Part shown: piece after piece, positions 24,690-37,209 of the stretch
How the letters are laid out: every line of letters begins with the position of its first letter
How positions within the stretch are numbered: the first letter of the stretch is position 1
Assembly: GCF_020921035.1 (NCBI RefSeq)
Contig: NC_063155.1
Coordinates: 31,675,294-31,739,293, forward strand
Reading direction: 5' to 3'
DNA from: Rhodamnia argentea
Taxonomy: Eukaryota; Streptophyta; Magnoliopsida; Myrtales; Myrtaceae
Length of the DNA stretch: 64,000 nucleotides
Made by a program: the position numbers and the translations under genes
Notes under the pieces: generated by a model
The model's database searches: none
Told to the model about the DNA's origin: nothing
Seen by the model: the letters and a program-made list of their open reading frames with translations, nothing else

Positions 24690-25110
24690 TGTCTAAAAAG
24701 TGATAAACATATTACACTTTTGTCAATTTAATTATAAACATTTTCACATTTTATCAATTAAATTCTCCGGGCCAATTTGGCAGGATATCCCCTATGTTGA
24801 TGCCGATCGTCCTATGCGACACAATCGGGGCTAACATGGAGAATTTTTAATAATTTTCTAGATTTTTTATTTTACTTTTTTCAAGGAAAAAGAAAAGAAT
24901 GAATAAGTAATTCGAAAAAATATTTTTAAAAAAAAAACTCAATGTCAGCGTTGGCTCACCATGCCACGTAGGATACCTAGTGTCTACGTCATCAGTTTCC
25001 GACCAAAATCCACCGATTAAATTCAATTTAACAAAATGTAATAATATTTAGGACTGAATTAGCAAAAATATAATAAAATTAAAGATTTTTGGACAATTTT
25101 CCCAATGATG
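24690..25110. repeat. Dispersed repeat, copy 2 (short form)
   Basis: The left arm has ACTTTTGTCAATTTAATTAT, then GATGCCGATCGTCC and GCGACACAATCGGGGCTAAC. The right arm has CATGCCACGTAGG and GGACTGAATTAGC. The phrases and their order match the copies at 13215-13800 and 62262-62915, but the GC-rich core is missing. Confidence 0.55.
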
Positions 25111-25658
25111 ATTAATATGTTAACGCCCTAATTTTTTTTTCTTTTCTAAATTAAATGAATGAAAAGATTAACGAATTGAGTCATCATTTTTAAAAATACA
25201 ACCCAATATATAATAATTCACGCTATCAAATATCTAATTTGTCATGACTACATCAAACACTTAATAATAATTCAAACCACATCGAACAAACTAAAAGCTT
25301 AAAGACATCATTGCACATTAAGTCAAATTTCATAAACCTTTTTGTCATTTTCCCAACAGTTTTTCTGCGTTTTACGAGTCTAAACCTATCCCTTTAAATC
25401 TAGGAATATGTAACCAGCCAGCGCTCCACCTGTGGTCCAACACGAGCTGCTAGGCTGCATGCCCTTCAGTTCTGGGATTGAAGGGGGCTGTGAAACGAAT
25501 TGCATATGGACATACAAGGAATAAGTCACCCTAAATTTGAGAGCTCGATCAGTTTTTACGGGAGGGAAAAAAAAAATAACATATTCGTTTTCACGAATCA
25601 ATCGAATTATTTTCGCATATATCTAGAATCCTGGTTTCTTCACATCATGGCAGGGATC
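25111..25658. other. 3' side of the FLX-like gene
   Basis: AT-rich. It contains the presumed 3' UTR of the minus-strand gene. No other feature seen. Confidence 0.4.
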
Positions 25659-28600
25659 TCATCTATGGGAGTGTCCTCCTTGCAGCATGATTCCAGGCCC
25701 ATATTGGGCGCCTCCTCCAGGGCTGACGTGACCCTGAAATTATGCATAGTTAGTCATAGATCTTCCTCTAATACCATGATTCTTGTCCACACATTACAGA
25801 GCTGTATTTTAAGAATATTTGTCACAGGTGATTTCGTTAGTATCGGTAATCCCGCATCTAACATGCTTTCTCATTCAGAAGGCAGCTTCATCATGGCTGA
25901 ACTTGATTATGCTTCATTGATTACCAAGCCATGGTCGTAGTAAAATCGAGAAAACAGCTCAATCAATTTTCAGACATTAGCTTTCGTTGTGTATATCTTT
26001 TCCCATTCCAGCTTCCTTTCATCTATCAACATGAGAAACCAATGACCCACCTGTTCATTAAAACAACCATCTACCGAGAAGGCTAAAACAAGAATAACAC
26101 TTACCAAAAAAAAGATTGGAATAGGTAATGTTCCAGCATATGCAACTACTGTGAAATGTTTCGGTGGAGGACATAAAATGAAAATTGATCCAGAAAGAGA
26201 ATCAAATGGGAGAGCACGTACCTGATGCATTTCGTAAGTGTTGGGATAAGTACTTCCTCCACATCCTATCTCGGGGGAACTATAGTTTTGGGCATATCCA
26301 GGATCTAAAATTAAAAAATGGAACATTGAGTACAAACGATTGATATGATATCACATATGAAAAGGAACTGACTGATACAATGTGCATACTTAGATTTGCT
26401 GCTGCCACTCTTGACCTTCTCTCTGCATTAGCAAGTTCAGCATGCAGCTTTTCAATTTCACGAGCCAAAGAGAACATGTTTTTCTCCATCACCTTAGCTT
26501 GCTCCAGATTACTAACTTGTGTCTTTCTCTCACGTTCAAGAGCAGCTCTACTCAGAGCAAAAAATAAGACAATGTACATCAGAAGATTCAGAACAGTAGA
26601 ATGAAGTGATCTTCCTACTTTCAGAAAGAAACATCTTTAGCTTTTTCAAACAACCTGTGACTAGGAGTAACATACACTCCAAAACTGCAGCCACTAAGAG
26701 AATTGGATTCTTTTAGATATATTTTGCACTGTATGGACCTATTCCTTCTAAATTGTTTCTAGTTCAGACAAAGATGCCAATGGAGTCACACATGAAAGAC
26801 TCCTTACGAAAATCCATAACAATAATGTCAACCAGATGTCATTTCAGACACATTCTTCTAGTTACATCACATGAGGAGAAAAAAGATTCATATCTCTTCC
26901 TAAAGGTTAAATGTTAATCTTCTAGGATGGGCTTCAAGTTGGGGACATCCAAGTTGTGCGATCCACATCCGGTCCATTTCCTGGCTATGCTCAGTAGAAA
27001 TTTTTCCGCAAACTTCTCTGCTTTTAATAGTCCTCTATGTTAACTTAACAGTTTGGCGGATTCATATGGCGTGGTCCACTGCACTCTATGCGAGCTAATA
27101 AAGACATGTGGTAGGGCTCTGCAGTCATATCAAAGTCTCAGACAAACGGGGGATGATTATACCTTTTTCCTGGTATATTTGATCATTCGCATCACAAAAT
27201 ACTAAACAATGCATCTTCCACCAGCAAACTATTATCACTCAGCCTCTACAAATTTTCTTTTCAGTTATAGTGAGAGAAAAAACTTCCTCAACACTTCGAG
27301 AGATGGATTCTACCTCACAGAACTATGTTGATCCAAATGATTCTCCCTCAAGTTTCTGATTCAGTATTCAATACTAAATTGTTCTGTGTGTTTTGCACAG
27401 CGAAGGGAAATGTACGATCTAGATATTACTGTATTTCATAACCACATTTGCCAGTTAACCAGAATCTCTAGCATTTCTTTCATCCTAAGATCATAATCCT
27501 CCTAAAGCATTAAAAAAGGGCTGCAATTCAAGCAAAGTGTTTCCTGTTCAGCATATTATTCACTGAAGACCATCTCTGAGAAGCTATTAACAGAATCACA
27601 CACACACACACACAAGAAATTCCTTATTACGGGTAGAATTCATAGTCAATCGCTATTAGTGGTAGCTATTAGTGTATATGTACGGCAGCTAAACCACTGC
27701 AACCTTTAAAACTTGTCCTACTCTAAGGAAAAAAAGGGGGAAAAAAAAGAGACATGCTGAACTACAACAGCAACAAAAGGTCTCCAAAAAGATGTGAACC
27801 TACAGTGATGTAGGTAAAAAGGGGCACAAGAAGGTCTGGAAAGACTTGGATGAAACTATAAGAAAGATCTTAAGCACTTCCACCTTATCAAGCAACTGGA
27901 ACACCCCAAGAAGGCTTTGATTATCGTTCTTTTCTTGTGAGCACCGCATTCACGTCAAGGTGCAATTGTAAAGAGGGAAATGATGGTTGGAAAAGCGGAT
28001 TGAACAATCCAAGGGCCACTCTGATCAAATGCTGACTGTTGTTCAACCAATTTGAAACCTTCCAGTATACCAAATTGAGCGAGCCAACACCAAATACCAT
28101 CTAAACCCGCTGTGATCATATAGAGAGCTAGCCAATCGAGTACCTCAGCCATAAGCATCAGTCAAGGAAGGACATAATGAATTACGAACTCATCATCCCG
28201 GATGGAAGGTACACTAGTGCATGAATTACGCCAAGTAAGATAATATTTGAGTGAAGCATTGCGAAAAAAAGGTTAGAAAGATTTTCTCCTTGTCATAGGT
28301 CACGCACACGCCCTTAATTTACATGAACTTGTAGCAATGTCATAGAATTAAAAGTCAATGAGAGACAGAGAGCAAGCAAAAGCTGAATTCACAGAAAGAG
28401 TAGAAAATTCAGAAGAAGAACAAATCATTGGCAAAGTCAAGTTACCTTCCTCTCTGAATCTCTTCATGCACGGCCTCGATCTCGGACTTGACCAGGGGCA
28501 CCTGCTTAAAGTCAGCCGCGGCCCGGAGAACATCCTCCTGGAGACACCGCAACTGCACAACGAGCTCTTTCCGCTCGGCGCCGAGCTTCAGCACATGGGA

Positions 28601-28966
28601 GCGTACTTGAGCCAGCTCGGCGGCCATGGAATTGATCTCGCGGACCTCGGCCTCCTTCTTTAAGGACCTCTCGTAGACCTCCCGCACCTGAGCGTCTCTC
28701 TCCGCCTTGACCTCGGCGGCGGCGGACGACAAGCGGCGGAGCTCCTGCTGGGAGAGGGAGAGCTCCTGCTTGAGGGCCACGTGGGTGGCGAGCAGCCGTT
28801 GGTTCTCGGTGAGGAGGGACTGGATCTCGCAGTGCTGGGAGGCGACGCGATCCTCAAGCACCGCCAGCTGGGGGTGGGAGGAGAGGCGGGAGAGGAGGCG
28901 AGGGTCTTCGAGGGAGTGGCGGAGCTTGACAGCGTTTTGAGGCGGAGGATAATTTCGTCCGGCCAT
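25659..28966 (-). CDS. FLX: FLX (FLC EXPRESSOR)-like coiled-coil protein
   Basis: Nuclear coiled-coil scaffold. In Arabidopsis FLX works with FRIGIDA to activate the floral repressor FLC; in species without FLC its role is open. Exons: 28446-28966, 26390-26547, 26222-26304, 25659-25733, giving 278 residues. The N-terminus is short and basic (MAGRNYPPPQ). A long heptad-rich region rich in Glu, Leu and Gln runs from about residue 35 to 225, including LLTENQRLLATHVALKQEL and MEKNMFSLAREIEKLHAEL. The tail is Gly/Tyr/Pro-rich (NPGYAQNYSSPE, then GPGIMLQGGHSHR). The ATG at 28966 is the first in-frame ATG; GTG and TTG codons precede it. The short last exon depends on the acceptor at 25734-25736 and is the least certain part. 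FLX itself, rather than a FLX-like paralogue, is suggested by its place before LBD12, UGT87A and mitoferrin, as at Arabidopsis At2g30120. Confidence 0.87.
27597..27613. repeat. (CA)n microsatellite
   Basis: Short CA repeat in the long first intron of the FLX-like gene (26548-28445). Apart from this I see no gene or transposon in that intron. Confidence 0.7.
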
Positions 28967-29250
28967 CACCAAAGACGGAGACTCGGATCCTCTGGGAATT
29001 TTTTCACATGAACGTAAAATCTGACAAAACTCTCGGGAGCTTTACCACCGGAGAAGACGTTGCTCTCTTCCCTTTTCTCATCGTCTCCGCCGCTGCGACG
29101 CCGAGCCCCTTTGACTGGTGCAATATTTTATTTTCACTTTCTGAGGGCCGATGTTACCGTGGGCCTGAAAAGCCCAAGTCATACCAGCAGGCGGAGAGAG
29201 GTGAAGTGAGAAAGTGGCGCCATCGATAGCTTCTTTTGCAATCTCGAAAA
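28967..29250. promoter_or_regulatory. Shared intergenic region of FLX-like (-) and DFO (+)
   Basis: The two start codons face away from each other and are only 284 bp apart. Both 5' leaders and both promoters must lie here or inside the genes. No TATA box is obvious. The stretch is more GC-rich than nearby intergenic DNA and may work as a bidirectional promoter. Confidence 0.55.
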
Positions 29251-31173
29251 ATGGCGGACGCGCTCTCCTTGCCGGAAGTCTCTCTCTTTCTCTCCCTTAT
29301 CAAGCTCAGAAGGTTCACTTTCGATGCTCGATTCACAACGCTAATACACGCACGTCGCCAGCATCGTTCAGGTTGAAATTGCAACTTCATCACCATGCGC
29401 AGGTTCGATGATGCGACTCTCGGCGTTCTCCGGACCTTGCTGGTTTCCAAGGACGTGAAATCGGCGGTTCAAGTGCGATCGAGCCTAGAACAGTTCATGA
29501 GATTCCAGTCTCTTTGTATTCTTCGTGAGATTGTGGATGAGAACGTTGTCCATGTGCTTTCAGTTCTCGAGTTCCTGGTTCGAGCTTTTGCCGTTATAGG
29601 CGATTTTGAGGTACGTTCCACAGATGCGTCCTCTTCTGTTGTTCATGAATAAAAAAACTGAAAGAGGAACCTATGAGTTACTTTATGCATGTTTCAGGAA
29701 GACGAACTGATAAGCTGACTTATGTCATCGTTTTCTTCGTTCTTGTTACGACCATTTGACAACATTGAAGCAGATCCTTGATGGAATTATCGATGAATTA
29801 GGGGCTTCCTTAGTCGCATGCTCATCACATTCTTACAGCCTTGGATGCAGCCTTTCATGGATCTTTTTTTTTATTTTATATGTTAACCCTTTGTGTTTGG
29901 TATGTCTCATCTTATCAGAGTTGCTTGGCACTGAGGTACGAAGCGCTTGTTTTTCGGAAAAACAAATCTGGAGTTCATCAATGGCTACAAGTTGGACATA
30001 TTGAATGGGAGAACTTTGCCAAGGATGCGCTTGACAATGGTTTTTATCCTATAGCCACAAAGGTAGCCTATCATTACTGCAATAGTTCCAATGACCTGTC
30101 AAAGTTTTCATTGAAATTCTAAGTGGAAAATGAAGCAATGTGCATTTCTTCATGACTATATGGGAGAGATATCTGATATCTGTTCTTATTTCCAAATCCA
30201 GTTGGTAACGGTTTGAAAAACTAAGTTTGAAACTGTATATCTTCAAGGTAGTATTAGCATTACGGTGGTGTTGTATCTTATTGACCAGTTTCATTGGCAT
30301 ATGCATGAAGTTCTAATTGACTCGTCAAGTAAGTCGCTGTATGAAGACATGGTGGATCAAGGCTACTACTTCGGACTTCCTTAAAGAAAACTCTGTCAAT
30401 AACGAAATATGTTTAGTTGCAGACATATAGTGCATTGTCTGACATAGAAGTTGGTTATGAATGTATTGATTTTGCATTGACAAATTGCTCTCTGCCTTTC
30501 CCTCTACTATGCATTCACAATCCAAACTAGGACCGTTAACATGGACGGAGGACTATTGATGCTGTAGCTCTTTAATACATATTATACTTGATTATCCACG
30601 AGTAGTAACAGTTACCTCACTTTGGTCACACTAGTCTTTGATTTGTTTACCATTGTCTTTTTGAGGGCTTTCCACCTTAAAATCTATGTAGCACCGACAC
30701 GCCAAACCCCTGGGCGTGTCGGTGTCGGACACGCGTCGGACTCGGACACGCGTCCGATACGCTCCGACACGCGTTCGACACGTAGTCAATGCCAGCGACA
30801 CGCCGGGGGACACGCGAGTCGGTGAGGAAAGAGGGCGGGGGAAAAGCAGATTCGAAGGGCAGAGAACGGTGGGGGAAGGAGGAAGAGCGTTTCGGGCCAT
30901 GAGAGAGATGAGAGAGGGAGCCGGTGACGCGAGCGCCCAAGCAGAGAACGGCCTTCGTGTGCGCTGGAGCAGAGAGAGCGAACGAGCCGGAAGACGGAGC
31001 GAGTAGCAAAAATCATGGTGGTCGACGCCGTGGTTGGTTTCGCGACACAGAGAGGACTGACAGAGAGAGGGGGGTGAGATTTTTTCAAGAAGTGAAGAGA
31101 CAGAGAGGGGGGCAACAGAGAGGAGAAAGAGGTTTTCGGTGGTGTTTTCAAAACAGAGAAGAGGGAGAGAGAG

Positions 31174-31210
<37 letters not shown>

Positions 31211-33196
31211 GAGAAAGGTGTCGGAGATTTTTTAAAAAGTAAAGAGAGAAGGCGAGGTGACGTGAGAGAGGAGAGGAAGCGTGCAGATAACAGGATTTAT
31301 TTTTTTATTTTTTATTTATTTTCTAGGCTGGTTGGGATCAAATTACGGAAGTATTCATGGCATGAGCTTTCTTTGGATTATAAGAACTCTTTTAGTAAAT
31401 TTTCTGTTTTATAAAAAATTATAAAAATAATAATATATCATGCATATATAAAAAATATTCATTTAATATACAACGTGTCCTAACGTGTCGGAATTCTCTA
31501 TTTTTTGAGAAAGGACGTGTCGGCGTGTCGTGTCGTATCGTGTCCCGTGTCCGGTGTCGTGTCCGTGCTACATAGCTTAAAATCAGCACGTGGATCTGCT
31601 GTGGATGTGGACCATTTTGCTTTGGATGCTTATGACCTTGCTGAATTATAACTTGCAGTTTCTTTTTCCCTCCTTTGCCATCCAGGCATGTGAAAATGCT
31701 CTTCTATGTCTTCGGAGGACTGATACTTCTGGCCTGGAAAATTTCACTGGAGATATCCAGAGAATAGGAAGTCTCAAGGACATTGCTATTGCATCCACTG
31801 GTTCATGCAGTGGTATTGTTGTGTAGTAAAGCATTAAGTCTTATCGATTTTTATCTGATCTTATCTCTACCGCTTGTCCTGCCTCTATCATATCAATTAT
31901 CCATGAATGTTCTCTCTTTGAAAATAGTTTACACTGCTCAAGAAAGGATATAAGCCGTAAAAGAATTCGCTGAATCTTACTTCATGATGCACTTTCGGGA
32001 TTGGTACAATTGACAATGTTTTTGATAGTTCAAACTCATGTTACATTTATTTCTTTCAGGAAAGTGTTTTGGTGGAGTTACATTGTTTGCGGATGCACCA
32101 TTTGAGTTGCTTCATTTGATCAAGTTTATATCTAAGTATTCTTAACGCTAAGCGCTTACAGAGAAAGGTCGTGGGAGTGAAGAAAGTAACATTTAGTCGT
32201 TCTGCTGTATTCAAAGACTACAGAGCTTTGACTGGTGATTTCATTTTTCAAGGAATCTATTAGACAAGCTGATACAGATGGACAGCTGTTGAGCCTATTT
32301 CCTTTACCTTTTGAGCTTCTTTTGCCAGTAGGGGTAAATTTATCCCTTGGCTCACAGTAGTGATGACAACAAAAAAAACAAACCTGACATTAGATGTGAT
32401 GATGAAGAAGTACCCTGTTTGCATTAATTAGTTGTGTCCTTTGTTGATCTACAAGGCAACACTGTTAAAAAAATTTGCACAGTGATTATCTACTTTAATT
32501 CCTAAACTATTTTGATCAATTCTGATTCTCGACATGCAAAATTGTTCTTTCCATTGAAAACCAGCCCGCCAGATCTTGGGCATACTTATAGCACTTGGAT
32601 CGAAATACTTCCCAATTTGAGTGAACTACGCATCAATTTAGGACAGCTTGTCAGTGCTGCCACACAAGCAATATACTGGTCAATTTTAATGGAGTTATAT
32701 ATACGTTCCCCCTTTAGCAGATTTGACCATATGAAGCCTGAATCAGATAAATCAGTGTGTCTAGGGAAATGTTTGATTGTGTGGACCGTCAGATGTGAAA
32801 TTCTGCTGATCAAGCTCTCCATGTATAAAGTTGATTTTGGATTTTACCATGAGAATTTAGAGACTTCTTTCAATCTTGACTTGGGACTACTAGCACTTAT
32901 TTGATTGGGGGAGTGCCTTCAACTGCAATTTTGATAAGGACTTTGCAGTGAACTGGGATGCTAAGCATAGTCATGCTGTAGTTTGACTCATCTTGGTATA
33001 TACAGTTGAGGCAAAGGCAGTGAAATATTTGAAGAGGAAAGAAATGGAGAAAAGCCAACTGCAAGCTTCTACATTCAGAGAAATCCAACCTGTTGCAAGT
33101 GTTCTGTTTAGAGAAAGTATAAAGAAGCGTAATGCAAGGAAATTTTCAGAATGCCAGACTTCAAGGTCAACTGGGAGAAACTCACACACATACTAA
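29251..33196 (+). CDS. DFO: DFO-like protein (meiotic DNA double-strand break formation)
   Basis: Plant-specific protein needed in Arabidopsis for SPO11-dependent meiotic double-strand breaks. Exons: 29251-29312, 29403-29610, 29919-30062, 31686-31812, 33006-33196, giving 243 residues. Exon 1 encodes MADALSLPEVSLFLSLIKLR. The join to exon 2 at AG/GTTC restores RRFDDATLGVL, followed by LVSKDVKSAVQVRSSLEQF. Exon 3 carries SCLALRYEALVFRKNKSG and WLQVGHIEWENFAKDALDNG. Exon 4 begins ACENALLCLRR. The last exon starts VEAKAVKYLKRKE and is basic. If exon 4 is not spliced, translation stops at 31826 after 184 residues; I prefer the five-exon form because phase and sequence type agree, but the 3' end is the weak point. 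Intron 3 holds an 892-bp DNA transposon. The gene is head to head with FLX-like. Confidence 0.8.
30684..31575. mobile_element. hAT-like non-autonomous transposon in DFO intron 3
   Basis: The 892-bp insert is flanked by perfect 8-bp repeats CTTAAAAT (30676-30683 and 31576-31583). The ends are inverted: CTATGTAGCACCGACACG on the left and, reversed, CTATGTAGCACGGACACG on the right. Both subterminal zones are dense in GACACG and its reverse CGTGTC, and the element contains a (GA)n run at about 31160-31206. An 8-bp target duplication fits the hAT superfamily, although MULEs with 8-9 bp duplications cannot be excluded. No transposase frame. Intact TSDs and matching termini indicate a fairly young insertion. 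Confidence 0.85.
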
Positions 33197-34879
33197 AATT
33201 CCAGGTTCGGTTCAGTCTCCTTACCTTGCACATACATCTTTGAGTGTATTGGTTCATTTCCTAAATCTGGATGATCTGAAAGCAGCTTAAGTTGTAACCT
33301 TGACCCTCGATGTGAAGAGACGGTACAGTTTCAACACTTAAAAGAGCTTGCCATATGTTTATCATGCATATATGATAGGCTCCAAGTTGCTTGATTTGTG
33401 ACCACATAGATTTATCATGGGGATTACTGCTACGTCCATCGTGTTATCAGGTCCAAAAAGCATCTTTGTATGGGTTGTCAGTCCTTTTGAAATTATATAT
33501 TGCATTTTGAACTTCTTTCAACTGTTATGAACACTCAATTACAAGATGGATGAACTTATGGATATGGAGCCTGGCTAAGTAATTCTGTTCAGAATAGATG
33601 AGGCTACATTTCAAGTTCTTCCGTTGTACGTGCGAGTTGCAGGCTGAACTTCATAATTATTAAGTTTCAAATGGGTGTTGCCCATGCGGTCACATGTTAC
33701 TAAGGTGGATTGTTTCACAGCAGTTGAATCATCAGTGCCACGGCACAATGTCAGGTCTTCACTATTCGTGCATTTTCTTTCTAGGTTGTCACCTTCAAAG
33801 AAGTCTGAGAACCTGAATTGCTAGTATCCGAGGGGCAAAAACAAGATGAGCTGTATGGAAACGAATGAGCTTGGTCAAGCCATGATATCATGCTATAGCT
33901 GCTTCATCCTGAGTCTAATGTTTTCATCTTGTGATGGGCGATCATCGGAACTTCAAATTTGAATTTTCGCCGATCGATTCGGGATATGAAAAGCCTTTGT
34001 CTGCTGAAATGCTGTCGAATTTACAGCACATTCTGCTTAAGACCCGCTCATTACATAGACTGCCATTGTCAAACTTCACTCCTCACTTGCACCGCTTTTC
34101 AGATTTGAAGAGTTAGGGCATCTTAAGAACCGAGGGCGTCAATGTTCGCATCGAAGTTTGTACGCTATATAATGTCTCTACAACGGTGAAAGATGTCTGT
34201 CCGTTTCCCTTATTTAATATTTTTGCTTTCACGAAGGTTGAATTAAGCGAACAAGTTTCTCACCTTTCGAAGCGTTAGTGTTTTTCCACTTCCTAGAGCT
34301 TAGGGGTTTGAAATATTGGCGAACGCGTTTTGCGAGGTAGCAAACCCACTACAAGAAATTCAGACTCAAGAGTAGGCGTTCCGATTTTTGTTTCTCATTT
34401 TATTTCTTATCAAACCCTTTTAACTAAATATTAGCCCAAATTTCATTGACAATAGCAGATTGTTATCTTTTATGTATATATCAACTCAATTTCACAGAAT
34501 TTGCGAAAGAGAAAATAACACTGCGGCAGTCCCAAAAGATTAATCGATCTCAAGGATTGAGCGGAAAAGCTTATTTGTCGAGCAATTCCTCCGAGTCATT
34601 TTTCAAGGAATTTTATTCATTCTCACATGATTTGGGAGGAAAAAAAGAAAAAAACAGCCAATGCTAAGAAAAGGCGAAGACTTGTATAGGTAAGCAAAAT
34701 GAAAAAGATTCCCGGGGCCACCATCCAGGGCCGGCAGGTGCAGTGAGGGCATCACAAACGCACGACATAACCTACGCAAGAATGCCGGTGTGCGTGCTGC
34801 GATTAACCTTCATTCTCATTAACCTGCTCTTACCGATAATTTTGTGAATCTGCTACGCTTGTTCAGGTTCCCTCAATTA
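33197..34879. other. Intergenic, 3' of DFO
   Basis: Presumed 3' UTR followed by AT-rich DNA. Small open frames at 33931-34116 and 34446-34667 have no family features. No clear repeat ends seen. Confidence 0.4.
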
Positions 34880-35335
34880 GGTTGTTAAACAACGTGGTAT
34901 GACGATTGCAGTGATGGTGTGAGGTAGTACTTGGCTCCTACCTTTGTCAGACAGATCATCGGCAGTGGTAATTCCACTTCTTTGTGGTATGACAATAGGC
35001 ATCGACATGGCATCTTTGCTGATAAACATCCTGCGGTAGGGTGTTTGTGTGGTTCTAATCTTGCCCCAAATGCTCAAGTTTCTGCTGCGATTTGCATCTC
35101 CGAATGGTTCTACCCTCGTGCCAGATGACAGGATTTAGAAGCTATCCAGGGAGCTCTTTATGGCATTATTCAACCTAGGGTTTCATGTGAGGATTCAATG
35201 GCTATCCAAGCAGCTCTTTGGAGTTTGAAAACCTTCGCCCCTCGGAACTTTGCTTTAGCCGGGTCACCTCGGCAGTCCAATCACCAGGCTGTCTTGAAAT
35301 CAAACACAAACTCATGGCCTCGTTTCATAAGATGA
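34880..35335 (+). mobile_element. Possible LINE remnant (C-terminal reverse-transcriptase region)
   Basis: The frame from about 34931 reads IIGSGNSTSLWYDNRHRHG. This resembles the IGNG-x-LW-DNW-x-G motif that ends many plant L1-type LINE open reading frames and begins their zinc-finger reverse-transcriptase domain. Similarity fades after a stop at about 35126. The fragment is short and decayed, with no poly(A) tail or target duplication that I can define. Confidence 0.45.
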
Positions 35336-36237
35336 GCGTGCACTCATTTACATAATTGTGCATAATCAATCCTTATGTTATTGTTGTAAAGAGAGCAAGT
35401 CATTACTTGAACGATACCATGAATATGTACTAGCTTATAAGTTTGATGGCGTATGCACAGGCACAACGCTTCCCGTAACTCCTAGACAGTAAGATTAGCG
35501 ATGGCTCATGTGCAGAAGTTTAGTAGGTAAGAGAACCAACTCATTATGCTTAGGGTTAATTTCAAGAGAGAGAGAGAGAGAGAGAGATATTCACGAGAAG
35601 CTTCACCAGCGATTAGCGAGCATTCAGATTGGACCTAGCTAGAGATATCATGGCGCATTGGACATATGATCATGGTTTCATGGTTAGAGACTTGGAAGAG
35701 AGTTCCATGCGTGTGAACTTGAAATAGAGAGTGAAGTCTTGTATGGAATGGATTACTCTCCGACATAACATTGGGTTGCCCTTTCAAAACGCCAACATTA
35801 TTCAATTAAACCACCTTCTGGAAATTGAAATCTAAGGTAATTCAATTGGAAAAAAAGGGGGGATTACACCCGGAAGGCAGGCCAATTAAACTATTAATCA
35901 TTATGTGGATGTGGAGAGAGAGAGAGTCAAAGAAGAACGTGGAAGCTACACAACTGCATGGATCGAGATTGCCAACCCATCACGCGCCTAGGGCGGTGGT
36001 CAATCTCTCCCTCCCGTTGCTCGTCTTGTGTCTTAAAACTTTAAAACAAAAAAATTAAAGTCAATAAACGACTTTACAGGGAATAATCCTAATCTCCATC
36101 TGCGATCTAGATAGTACGTTTTCTGATGGAGTAATTATGATGGTGTTTAGATTTCAAAACAAAACATGTGCATCCCCAATTTTTCTACACCGCACCAGGC
36201 TAGGCTAAACACGTCCATACTGTCGCCTTCGCCCTAG
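35336..36237. other. Upstream region of the LBD12-like gene
   Basis: No gene seen. An (AG)n run of about 22 bases lies at 35567-35588. The last few hundred bases should hold the LBD promoter. Confidence 0.45.
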
Positions 36238-36244
36238 TATAAAT
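36238..36244 (+). promoter_or_regulatory. Probable TATA box of the LBD gene
   Basis: TATAAAT lies 150 bases upstream of the start codon at 36388, allowing a leader of about 120 bases. Confidence 0.55.
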
Positions 36245-36387
36245 GGGCATCCTCACATGCTCTTTTGTCTTCAACTCTAAGCTTGCGACAAAGTGCTGCT
36301 GCAACATATACTGAGGGTCTGGTTTCTTCTTCTTACGTCAAAAGGGTCGAGTGTTTTCGTGATACACAAAACTGGGGGAAGGGAATT

Positions 36388-37209
36388 ATGGGAGGATCAT
36401 CAGGATCTTCGCCGTGTGCTTCTTGCAAGCTGCTGAGACGCCGCTGCTCCAAGGATTGCGTCTTCGCTCCATATTTCCCACCCCACGACCCTCATAAGTT
36501 TGCCATTGTTCATAAGGTCTTTGGGGCCAGTAATCTCTGCAAAATGTTACAGGTCTCTCTCTCTCTCTCTCTCTCTGTGCGCGATCCGAAGTAGGTACCT
36601 ATTTCTAGGTCTGTTGATCCATGTTGAGTAAGTGCAACTGTATTTCCGGCCTTTGATGCAGACATGATCTAGTGCTGCTTGTGCACTAATATTTTTTCCA
36701 GATCTATGGACACAACAATGATGGACTATAGAATCTGTGACGTTCAGCGACAAATGTGCGTCTGACATATATGTTTAATAGGATCGGCCAAGATGACTTC
36801 AGTCACTTTCAATGTTTCATAGGGCAGTTTCAGATCATTCAGAGTAATTAAAATGTCTGAACTGTTACTTTTGCAGGAACTTCCGGTGAATCAGAGAGGA
36901 GATGCAGTGAGTAGTTTAGTGTACGAGGCGAACGCAAGGGTGAGAGACCCCGTGTATGGGTGCGTAGGCACGATATCTTACTTGCAGAATCAAGTGTCGC
37001 AATTGCAGCTTCAGCTTGCAGCGGCCCAAGCAGAAGTCTTGTCCATGCAAATGCACCAAAAACCACATCTTGTAGAACAAGATAGTGACATGTCTTCTCT
37101 CTGGGCTGGGGACAACCTCAACAGCATCTCACACTACATTGCCGTTGCTTCTAATTTATCTGCGACTGTAATCCAGGATCCGCTTAAGAGAGAGTCCTTT
37201 TCGACTTAA
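36388..37209 (+). CDS. LBD12: LOB-domain transcription factor, class I, LBD12-like
   Basis: Plant-specific DNA-binding regulator of lateral organ and meristem boundaries. Exons: 36388-36552 and 36877-37209, giving 165 residues. The zinc-finger-like block CX2CX6CX3C is complete (C10, C13, C20, C24). The GAS block contains FAPYFPP and FAIVHKVFGASN. The leucine-zipper-like segment after DPVYGCVG (LQNQVSQLQLQL) makes it class I. The intron position after KMLQ is the conserved LBD intron. The tail beyond residue 115 is variable and shorter than I recall for Arabidopsis LBD12. The open frame continues upstream without an ATG, so 36388 is the natural start, 150 bases after a TATA box. The LBD12 assignment within the LBD1/3/4/11/12 group leans on its position before UGT87A and mitoferrin, as at At2g30130. 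Confidence 0.93.
36553..36576. repeat. (CT)n run at the LBD intron donor
   Basis: The intron begins GTCTCTCTCTCTC, so the 5' splice site is itself part of a CT microsatellite. Length changes here would not alter the coding sequence, but the donor lacks the usual purines at positions +3 and +4. Confidence 0.7.

Noticed and set aside
30716-31235. Arg/Glu-rich open frames
   Set aside because: They arise from GACACG repeats and a (GA)n microsatellite inside the transposon in DFO intron 3.
31813-31826. DFO ending at the stop codon at 31826
   Set aside because: Possible, but splicing at 31812 to 33006 keeps phase and adds a basic tail starting VEAKAVKYLKRKE that suits the family better. Kept as an alternative only.
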